A stretch of DNA of 64,000 bases from Xylophilus sp. GOD-11R (GTDB lineage: Bacteria > Pseudomonadota > Gammaproteobacteria > Burkholderiales > Burkholderiaceae_C): assembly GCF_033546935.1 (NCBI RefSeq), contig NZ_CP137854.1:1116001-1180000 (forward strand), in the 5' to 3' direction. Position numbers and translations under genes: made by a program. The notes beneath the pieces were generated by a model. That model was not told the DNA's origin, searched no databases, and saw nothing but the letters and a program-made list of their open reading frames with translations. Shown piece after piece: positions 57,617 to 64,000 of the stretch (positions are counted from its first letter, which is position 1; each line of letters opens with the position of its first letter).

Positions 57617-58447
57617 GTGAGCAGGGCTTGCCAACACATGGGCATGAGCCGACAGGCCTTCTACCAAGCCAGCAGCCGCCAGGCGCGGCGTACCGAGCAG
57701 GCACACGTTGTCGTGCAACTCGTGCGCGACCAGCGCATGCGCCAGCCACGCGTAGGCACGCGCAAGCTCCACTGCATGTTGCGCCAGCCGCTGCAGGACC
57801 AGGGCATCCGCCTGGGCCGTGACGCGCTCTTCGATGTGCTGCGTAATGCTGGCTTGCTTGTGACGCCCAGGCGGGCGTACCACAAGACCACCGACAGCCA
57901 TCATCGCTTCCGGCGGCATCCGAACCTGCTCAAGGCGGGGCCGCAGCAAATCCATGCCACCGGCAGCGAGCAGGTATGGGTGGCCGACATCACCTATTTA
58001 CCGACCGCTGGCAAGTTCGTCTACCTGAGCCTGATCACCGACATGTACTCCCGCAAGATCGTCGGCTGGCACGTGCATGCAAGCCTGCAGACAGAGGAGG
58101 TGGCCCAGGCGATGAAGATCGCCTTGCGGTCGCGCCAGACACGACAGGCCCTGGTCCACCACAGTGATCGAGGCATCCAGTACTGCTCGACCTATTACCA
58201 GGAGCTGCACCGACGCCATGGCGTCACCTGCTCGATGACCGATGGCTACGACTGCTACCAGAATGCTCTGGCCGAGCGCGTCAACGGCATTCTCAAAATG
58301 GAGTTTTTACTGAACCGCCCGGCCGATCTGCGCCAGGCGCGCCGCGTGGTCGAGCAGTCGGTGCAGATCTACAACCACGAGCGACTGCATACGTCGCTGA
58401 AAATGCAAACGCCCGATGCAGTGCACCGGGCGTCGCTGGCCGGCTGA
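57617..58447 (+). CDS. IS3-family transposase OrfB (catalytic part of OrfAB)
   Basis: The 276-aa frame holds an rve integrase core with DDE residues: Asp in WVADITYLP, Asp in HHSDRGIQYCS, and Glu in NALAERVNGILK. Its start codon is probably not the main route: after a -1 shift at the A-AAA-AAG heptamer the frame is open (AFGQVLAQKLVQGLSVSRAC), giving a fused OrfAB transposase of the usual IS3 type. Confidence 0.92.
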   Translation: MSRACQHMGMSRQAFYQASSRQARRTEQAHVVVQLVRDQRMRQPRVGTRKLHCMLRQPLQDQGIRLGRDALFDVLRNAGLLVTPRRAYHKTTDSHHRFRRHPNLLKAGPQQIHATGSEQVWVADITYLPTAGKFVYLSLITDMYSRKIVGWHVHASLQTEEVAQAMKIALRSRQTRQALVHHSDRGIQYCSTYYQELHRRHGVTCSMTDGYDCYQNALAERVNGILKMEFLLNRPADLRQARRVVEQSVQIYNHERLHTSLKMQTPDAVHRASLAG

Positions 58448-58470
58448 ACCGGCATTTTTAAACGTCCGGG

Positions 58471-58497
58471 GGTGTCAACTCTATTCAGGACGGGTCA
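58471..58497 (-). repeat. IS right terminal inverted repeat
   Basis: On the minus strand this reads TGACCCGTCCTG, six bases, GTTGACACC, matching the left end. The trinucleotide GAC follows directly outside. Confidence 0.85.
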
Positions 58498-58656
58498 GAC
58501 GCGTCACCGCCGACTCAGACCAGGAGGCGGTGCGCAGCACCCTGACTGCCTCAGAGACTGGCCGGAAAGGCTACGCCGACCAGGCGAGTCGCCCCCGGTG
58601 AGGGGGTAGGCGGCTCTGGCTGCGCAGCAGCCAGGTCAAGCCTAGGGAAGAACCAA

Positions 58657-58684
58657 ACCCTCCAGGTCAAGCCTGGGGGAGGGT
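58657..58684 (-). terminator. Possible rpoD terminator
   Basis: ACCCTCC pairs with GGAGGGT and inside it AGG with CCT around TCAAG, with a three-base G bulge. The hairpin abuts the rpoD stop, and the following minus-strand sequence is only moderately T-rich. CCAGGTCAAGCCT occurs twice here (58631 and 58662). Confidence 0.4.
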
Positions 58685-61095
58685 CACAGCGTGTCTATGA
58701 AGCTGCGCAGCTTGTCGCTGCGGCTCGGATGCTTCAGCTTGCGCAGCGCCTTGGCTTCGATCTGGCGGATGCGTTCCCGGGTCACGTCGAACTGCTTGCC
58801 GACTTCTTCCAGCGTGTGGTCGGTCGACATCTCGATGCCGAAACGCATGCGCAGCACCTTGGCTTCGCGTGGGGTCAGGCCGTCGAGGATGTCCTTGACC
58901 ACATCGCGCAGGCCGGCCTGCATCGCGGCTTCGATAGGCGCGGTGTTGGCCTGGTCCTCGATGAAGTCGCCCAGGTGGCTGTCGTCGTCGTCGCCGATCG
59001 GCGTTTCCATGGAGATCGGCTCCTTGGCGATCTTCATGATCTTGCGGATCTTGTCCTCGGGAATTTCCATCTTCGCGGCCAGGATGGAGGCGTCCGGCTC
59101 GAAGCCGAACTCCTGCAGATGCTGGCGCGAGATACGGTTCATCTTGTTGATCGTCTCGATCATGTGCACCGGAATACGGATGGTGCGCGCCTGGTCGGCG
59201 ATCGAGCGGGTGATGGCCTGGCGGATCCACCAGGTGGCGTAGGTCGAGAACTTGTAGCCGCGACGGTATTCGAACTTGTCCACCGCCTTCATGAGGCCGA
59301 TGTTGCCTTCCTGGATCAGGTCCAGGAACTGCAGGCCGCGGTTGGTGTACTTCTTGGCGATGGAGATCACCAGGCGCAGGTTGGCCTCGATCATTTCCTT
59401 CTTCGCGTCACGCGAGGAAGACTCGCCGGTGTTCATTCGGCGGTTGATGTCCTTCAACTGCGTCAGCGGCACCACCACGCGCGCCTGCAGGTCGATCAGC
59501 TTCTGCTGCAGCTCCTGCACCGGCGGAATATTGCGCGCCAGCACCGTGCTCCAGCTCTTGCCGGCAGCGGCCTGCTTCTCGACCCACTTCAGATTGAGCA
59601 GGTTGGGCGGGAAGTCCTTGACGAAGGTCTCCTGCGGCATGCCGCATTTCTCCACGATGATGCGGCGCAGCTCGCGTTCCTTCTTGCGCACGTCCTCGAC
59701 CTGCGCACGCACCAGGTCGCACAGCTTCTCGATGGTCTTGGCGGTGAAGCGGATGGTCATCAGCTCTTCGGAAATGCTGCTCTGTGCCGCCATGTAGTGC
59801 GAGCCGCCGTAGCCTTCCTTGTCGTAGATGGCGTGCATCTGCTCGAACAGATCGCGCAGGCGGTCGAAGCGGCCGAGCGCGTCGCGCTTGAGTTCTTCGA
59901 GCTTTTTGGTCAGCGCCTTGGAGCCGCCCTTGCCGTCGTCGTCGTCTTCTTCGTCGAATTCGTCGAAATCTTCCTCGGCCACGTAGTCGTCGGCCTCGTT
60001 CGGGTTGGAGAAGCCGTCGACCACGGTCGAGATGACGACCTTGCCTTCACGGATTTCCTCGGACATGCGCAGGATCTCGGCGATGGTCGCCGGCGACGCG
60101 GAGATGGCCTCCATCATCGCCATCAGGCCGCCTTCGATGCGCTTGGCGATTTCGATTTCGCCTTCGCGGGTGAGCAGCTCGACCGTGCCCATTTCGCGCA
60201 TGTACATGCGCACCGGGTCGGTGGTGCGGCCGAATTCGCTGTCCACGGTGGACAGCGCGGCTTCGGCGGCTTCTTCGGCTTCTTCCTCGGTGGCGCCGGT
60301 CTGCGCGGTGTTGGTCACCAGCAGGGTTTCGGCGTCGGGGGTCTGTTCATACACCGCCACACCCAGATCGTTGAGCATGGTGATGACGACTTCCAGGGTT
60401 TCCTGGTCGACCAGCTTGTCGGGCAAGTGGTCGGAGATTTCGCTGTGCGTCAGGAAGCCGCGGGTCTTGCCGAGCTTGATCAGGGTCTTCAGGCGCGAAC
60501 GGCGCTTGGCCATGTCTTCTTCGGACAGGACGGTTTCGTCCAGCCCGAATTCCTTCATCAGCGCGCGCTCCTTGGCCTTGCTGATCTTCATGCGCAGCGG
60601 CTTGACCTTCTCGACCACCTCGGCCGACACCGCCGCCGGGGTTTCGACTTCGGCTTCACCTTCGAGATCGGCCTCGATGTCCGACAGGTCGGTATCGTCG
60701 ACCGCCGGGCCGGACGAGGACGAAGAAGCGGCCGGAGCGGCGGCCTTGGGCTTGCGACCGCGCTTGGCCGGCGCTGCGGCGGTGGCGCCTTCGGTGGCGG
60801 CGGCAGCAGCGGCCTTGGGCGGGCGGCCGGGCTTCTTCTTGGATTCCTTGGAATCCTTCGATTCGGCGGCGGCGGCCTTCAGGATTTCGTCGGCGGCAGC
60901 CTTGAGCGAAGCTTTGGTGGACACGGGTGGTGAGGCTTTCTTGGGAGCGGCGGCGGGTTTGGCGGAGGCTTTGGCGGTCTTGGTCGACACGGCCGAGTCC
61001 CGGGTTCCGGCGCTGGCTTTGGGTTTTGCCGATGTAGCGGCGTTCTTGGCCGAAGAGGTGGGCTTGGAAGACTTCGCGGGCTTTTGAACAGGCAT
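58684..61095 (-). CDS. rpoD: RNA polymerase sigma factor RpoD (sigma-70)
   Basis: 803 aa housekeeping sigma. Start ATG 61095 has GAGGT five bases upstream; GTG 61101 is less likely. Residues about 1-140 are a Lys/Ala/Ser/Pro-rich extension with two AT-hook-like cores ([15 protein letters not shown]). Region 1.1 follows, then 1.2, an acidic non-conserved insert ([13 protein letters not shown]), and regions 2-4: [32 protein letters not shown] (2.3-2.4), and the region 4.2 helix-turn-helix [14 protein letters not shown]. It follows dnaG, the normal macromolecular synthesis operon. Confidence 0.97.
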   Translation of the reverse strand: MPVQKPAKSSKPTSSAKNAATSAKPKASAGTRDSAVSTKTAKASAKPAAAPKKASPPVSTKASLKAAADEILKAAAAESKDSKESKKKPGRPPKAAAAAATEGATAAAPAKRGRKPKAAAPAASSSSSGPAVDDTDLSDIEADLEGEAEVETPAAVSAEVVEKVKPLRMKISKAKERALMKEFGLDETVLSEEDMAKRRSRLKTLIKLGKTRGFLTHSEISDHLPDKLVDQETLEVVITMLNDLGVAVYEQTPDAETLLVTNTAQTGATEEEAEEAAEAALSTVDSEFGRTTDPVRMYMREMGTVELLTREGEIEIAKRIEGGLMAMMEAISASPATIAEILRMSEEIREGKVVISTVVDGFSNPNEADDYVAEEDFDEFDEEDDDDGKGGSKALTKKLEELKRDALGRFDRLRDLFEQMHAIYDKEGYGGSHYMAAQSSISEELMTIRFTAKTIEKLCDLVRAQVEDVRKKERELRRIIVEKCGMPQETFVKDFPPNLLNLKWVEKQAAAGKSWSTVLARNIPPVQELQQKLIDLQARVVVPLTQLKDINRRMNTGESSSRDAKKEMIEANLRLVISIAKKYTNRGLQFLDLIQEGNIGLMKAVDKFEYRRGYKFSTYATWWIRQAITRSIADQARTIRIPVHMIETINKMNRISRQHLQEFGFEPDASILAAKMEIPEDKIRKIMKIAKEPISMETPIGDDDDSHLGDFIEDQANTAPIEAAMQAGLRDVVKDILDGLTPREAKVLRMRFGIEMSTDHTLEEVGKQFDVTRERIRQIEAKALRKLKHPSRSDKLRSFIDTL

Positions 61096-61350
61096 GGGCA
61101 CCTCAACTCAAAAAAAACTCAACACAAAGAAAACGACTGGGCGCCACGACTCGGCGCGGGAGAAAGGGACCGACAAACGCCGCGAACGGCATCGATTCCC
61201 ATAGGTGGGGGAGGCTTCCCCCGACGACAAGATGTGAGGGCGATCATTTGGTGTGCAGCCCTTGCGGTAGAGATGGCCGGTCGCGCGCTGTGGCGTCGGG
61301 GGGCCGGATTCCGGAGGTACTGCTGTCGCTCTTGCCGTCAGCAACCTGAC

Positions 61351-61356
61351 ATTATA
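61351..61356 (-). promoter_or_regulatory. Candidate internal rpoD promoter (-10 box)
   Basis: On the minus strand TATAAT lies 15 bases after the dnaG stop. No good TTGACA lies 17 bases upstream (TTGATT is 13 away). The roughly 250-base leader to rpoD holds a GGGGGA/TTCCCC hairpin (61207-61222) and no gene. A separate rpoD promoter here is usual in this operon. Confidence 0.4.
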
Positions 61357-61371
61357 GCTTTCGGGCAGAAA

Positions 61372-63390
61372 TCAAGGGGTGCGGGGGTTCGATTCCAATG
61401 CCTGCCGACGGGATTGCAACGCCCGGTAGCGCTCGATCGCGGTCGGATCGGTGGCTGCCGCCGCGATGGCCGCCGTCTCCTCGGCCTTGAGATGCTCGAT
61501 CAGCATGCGGTCGAGCACGTCGCGCAGTTCGCCGCGCAGGTCGCCCGGATCCGACTCGATCTCGGCCTGCGGCCCCTGCATCACCCGCAGCGCCGTGGCC
61601 TCGCCCGCGTGCCCCTGCAGGCCTTCGCGCAGGGCGGCCCACGGTTGCGGGCCGTGCTCGTGCAACTGCCCTTCGAGCCAGACGAACAGCGGCCCGTGCG
61701 GTGCGGGCAGGGCGCTGAGCAGCTCCCGGTCTTCGTGCGACAGGGCTTCGAGCGCGTCGGTGTCGCGCAGCAGCAGGCGCGCGGCCGTATCGGCGCGGCT
61801 GATGCCCGGCGTGCGCCGCCCGCGCGACGGCGGTTCGGCGTAGGGATCGACCGGCTCCGGCCGTTTCCACTTGCCGTCGGCCGTCTTCGTCCACCGACCG
61901 CCGTCGCCGAAACCCGAGCCGCTGCGCTTGCGGGGCGTGGACGGCGCTGACTGGTAGGGCTGACCCGCGTCGACGTATTCACCGGGGTCGCCCGGATCGC
62001 CCGGGGGCGGAAAATCGGGCATGCCGAATGGGTCGACCGACGCGGGCTCGGCCGGGCGACGGTCGCCGCGCTGCGGCTTTCCCCACAGGCTCGACAACTC
62101 CGCGGCGTCGAGCTGTACTGCCGACGCGATGTCGCCCAACAGCTGGCGCCGCAGGGCCCCGTCGGGCATGGAGCTCCACAATGGTCGGGCCTGGCTCGCC
62201 ATGCGGGCGCGGCCTTCGGCGGTGGCGGTGTCGCAGTCTTCGCGCGCCGCGTCGAGCAGAAAGCGGCTTAGCGGCACCGCCTCGGCCACCTGCCGGGCGA
62301 AGGCTTCCTGGCCTTCGGCGCGGATGAAGCTGTCCGGATCGTGCTCGGTCGGCAGGAACAGAAAACGCACCGCGCGCACATCGGTGGCAAAGGGCAGGGC
62401 GGCTTCCAGCGCCTTGCGAGCCGCGCGTCGGCCGGCCTTGTCGCCGTCGAAGCTGAACACCACCGTGTCGGTAAAGCGGAACAACTTCTGCACATGTTCG
62501 GTGGTGCAGGCGGTGCCCAGGGTGGCGACCGCGTTGGCAAAACCCCATTGCGCCAACGCCACCACGTCCATGTAGCCCTCGGTCACCAGGGCGTAGCCTT
62601 TGTCGCGCAGCGCCTGGCGCGCTTCGAACAGGCCGTAGAGCTCGCGACCCTTGCTGAAGACCGGTGTTTCCGGCGAGTTGAGGTATTTGGGTTTCTCGTC
62701 GCCCAGCACCCGGCCGCCGAAGCCGATGCATTCGCCCTTCACATTGCGGATCGGAAACATCACCCGGTCGCGAAACCGGTCGTAGCGCTTGCGCTGCGAT
62801 TCGGGCACGTCCTCAGCCTGCTCGCCGGCGATGACCAGGCCGCTTTCCACCAGCAGCGGGTCGTCATAAGCCGGGAACACACTGGCCAGCGCCCGCCAGC
62901 CCTCGGGCGCATAACCGAGCCCGAAGCGCTGCGCCATGGCGCCCGAAACGCCCCGGCCCTTGAAATATTGCACCGCCCGCGCCGAGCCGCGCAGCTGCTT
63001 GCGATAGGCCTCGCCGGCCTTCTCCAGCACCTCGGTCAGCGTGGCCTGCCGCTGGCGCTGCGCCGCCATGCGCTCGCGCTCCTGGGGCGGCACGTCGTCC
63101 TGCGGCACGACGAGGCCTGCCTGCTGGGCGAGGTCCTGCACCGCTTCCACGAAACTGGCGCCGGTGTATTCGGTGAGGAACTTGATGGCGTCGCCGCTTA
63201 CCCCGCATCCGAAGCAGTGATAGAACTGCTTGACCGGGCTCACCGAAAACGACGGCGACTTTTCGTCGTGAAAAGGGCACAAACCGGTGAAGTTTGCGCC
63301 CGCTTTCTTCAATGTGACGTGGCGGCCGACGACTTCGACCACATCGGTGCGTGAGATGAGATCCTGAATGAACGATGCTGGTATGGCCAC
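61372..63390 (-). CDS. dnaG: DNA primase
   Basis: 672 aa. The start GTG 63390 gives (M)AIPASFIQDLISRTDVVEVV, the family N-terminus; an in-frame alternative start lies at 63441. The zinc site is C38-H41-C59-C62. The Toprim domain carries the Glu of ALVTEGYMDVVAL and Asp residues of VFSFDGDKAG. A Gly/Pro-rich linker precedes a C-terminal helical DnaB-binding domain (LLRDTDALEALSHEDRELL). It synthesises replication primers. Second partner rpoD lies downstream. Confidence 0.96.
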   Translation of the reverse strand: MAIPASFIQDLISRTDVVEVVGRHVTLKKAGANFTGLCPFHDEKSPSFSVSPVKQFYHCFGCGVSGDAIKFLTEYTGASFVEAVQDLAQQAGLVVPQDDVPPQERERMAAQRQRQATLTEVLEKAGEAYRKQLRGSARAVQYFKGRGVSGAMAQRFGLGYAPEGWRALASVFPAYDDPLLVESGLVIAGEQAEDVPESQRKRYDRFRDRVMFPIRNVKGECIGFGGRVLGDEKPKYLNSPETPVFSKGRELYGLFEARQALRDKGYALVTEGYMDVVALAQWGFANAVATLGTACTTEHVQKLFRFTDTVVFSFDGDKAGRRAARKALEAALPFATDVRAVRFLFLPTEHDPDSFIRAEGQEAFARQVAEAVPLSRFLLDAAREDCDTATAEGRARMASQARPLWSSMPDGALRRQLLGDIASAVQLDAAELSSLWGKPQRGDRRPAEPASVDPFGMPDFPPPGDPGDPGEYVDAGQPYQSAPSTPRKRSGSGFGDGGRWTKTADGKWKRPEPVDPYAEPPSRGRRTPGISRADTAARLLLRDTDALEALSHEDRELLSALPAPHGPLFVWLEGQLHEHGPQPWAALREGLQGHAGEATALRVMQGPQAEIESDPGDLRGELRDVLDRMLIEHLKAEETAAIAAAATDPTAIERYRALQSRRQALESNPRTP

Positions 63391-63547
63391 GCATGGATTA
63401 TCTGGCGTGGGCGCAGTTCCACCTGATTGTGTGACCGGCAAGTAAATTAGACTACCGACCGGGCCGCGTCCCGTCAGGCGAGTGCCTTATCTCTCGGCGC
63501 CAACGCCACGCTCCCCAGCCCGACACCTCAGAAAGCTCGAAGATCAG

Positions 63548-64000
63548 ATGAAGCACCCCGTGGTGGATCAGGCTCGCGCGCCGCGTGGCGCCACGCCCGC
63601 GGCAAGCGCCCGGGACTCCACGATTCCGCGCCACGTGGCGATCATCATGGACGGCAACCGCCGTTGGGCCGCGCAGCGCGGGCTGCCCCAGATGATGGGT
63701 CACGCCAGCGGCGCGCGCCGCATCCGCCCGCTGGTGGAGCGCTGCATGGCCGTCGGCATCGAATGCCTGACGCTCTTCGCCTTCAGCACCGAAAACTGGC
63801 GCCGCCCGGAGCAGGAAGTTTCCGGCCTCACCAAGCTTTTCCTGCGCTACTTGCGCAAGGAGGCCGGCGACCTGCACCTGCGCGGCATCCGGCTCAAGAT
63901 CATCGGCGACGTGAGCCGGTTCGATCAGCCGCTGCGTCAGCTGTTCGAAGAAGTCGAACACCTCACCCGCGAGAACACCGGCCTCACCCTGGCCGTGGCC
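63548..64000 (+). CDS. uppS: Isoprenyl transferase (undecaprenyl diphosphate synthase), 3' end outside window
   Basis: The first 151 codons are present and the frame runs off the right edge. RHVAIIMDGNRRWA (catalytic Asp 35 by this count) and FAFSTENWRRPEQEV are hallmark motifs. It condenses isopentenyl diphosphate onto farnesyl diphosphate to make the lipid carrier for peptidoglycan and other envelope sugars. The first 25 residues are an unusual hydrophilic extension. Read divergently from dnaG, 157 bases away. No longer ORF on the opposite strand here is credible. Confidence 0.93.
   Translation, partial: MKHPVVDQARAPRGATPAASARDSTIPRHVAIIMDGNRRWAAQRGLPQMMGHASGARRIRPLVERCMAVGIECLTLFAFSTENWRRPEQEVSGLTKLFLRYLRKEAGDLHLRGIRLKIIGDVSRFDQPLRQLFEEVEHLTRENTGLTLAVA

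Larger units (their letters stand above)
57169..58497 (+). mobile_element. Complete IS3-family insertion sequence
   Basis: 1329 bases, bounded by inverted repeats that begin TGACCCGTCCTG and share GTTGACACC after a six-base spacer. A 3-bp direct repeat GAC (57166-57168 and 58498-58500) is the likely target duplication. It holds orfA and orfB, whose -1 overlap carries the slippery A-AAA-AAG heptamer in phase (57566-57572). All DDE residues are present, so the copy looks active. It lies between a LysR gene and rpoD. Subgroup within IS3 not determined. Confidence 0.93.

Noticed and set aside
58631..58674. Repeat CCAGGTCAAGCCT x2 as a CRISPR or array
   Set aside because: Only two 13-base copies 31 bases apart, partly explained by the hairpin after rpoD.
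58729..60933. 734-codon plus-strand frame opposite rpoD
   Set aside because: Leu/His/Gly-rich antisense shadow of a certain gene.
61207..61222. G/C hairpin in the rpoD leader as a dnaG terminator
   Set aside because: It lacks a T run on the minus strand and lies far inside the leader.

Overview
The window is about 64 kb of high-GC bacterial chromosome. Gene content and order point to a betaproteobacterium of the order Burkholderiales, most likely Comamonadaceae. The clues are the hemC-hemD-hemX-hemY run divergent from ppc, dnaG-rpoD with a long Lys/Ala-rich N-terminus on RpoD, a surE-pcm-nlpD string, and a glutarate/pimelate-type degradation block. The assignment is an inference from gene families; no 16S gene is present.

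Layout. 1-3.6 kb: end of a GGDEF-EAL protein, then surE, pcm and nlpD, closed by a strong terminator; rpoS, the usual next gene, is absent. 3.6-15.4 kb: an AT-richer three-gene block of exported DUF11-repeat proteins (224, 974 and 2549 aa). The last fuses DUF11-like domains, an SdrD-B-like domain, a long beta-barrel-like region and a C-terminal OmpA-like domain. This is the best candidate for an undescribed surface system. 15.5-19.1 kb: gcdR, gcdH and gcoT homologues (glutarate to crotonyl-CoA). 19.2-22.8 kb: a YihY-type membrane protein, small unknown genes and an MFS exporter. 22.9-29.6 kb: a LysR gene divergent from four beta-oxidation genes resembling pimF-pimB-pimC-pimD. The two catabolic blocks should work in series, because odd-chain dicarboxylates shorten to glutaryl-CoA. 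29.7-31.5 kb: a queuosine-precursor transporter and small unknown genes.

31.55-34.75 kb is a decayed integrative element. It is bounded on the right by an intact tRNA-Leu(CAA) and on the left by a diverged copy of the 3' half of that tRNA. Inside are a recombinase remnant, a Lar-like zinc-ribbon gene with one in-frame stop, an AT-rich acyltransferase gene and unreadable broken DNA.

34.9-48 kb is housekeeping: cysM, a Nudix hydrolase, a TusA-family gene, galU, valS, the haem genes and ppc. 48-57 kb carries a hybrid histidine kinase with a translationally coupled small exported protein, an EamA transporter, a KgtP-like permease, a bifunctional mannose-1-phosphate guanylyltransferase, and an MRJP/Yellow-like protein divergent from a LysR regulator. 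A complete IS3-family element (57169-58497) with clear inverted repeats, a 3-bp target duplication and an in-phase frameshift heptamer lies downstream of rpoD. The window ends with rpoD, dnaG and the start of an isoprenyl transferase (uppS).

No rRNA genes, CRISPR arrays or recognisable riboswitches were seen. Family assignments rest on reading motifs by eye; no database search was run.
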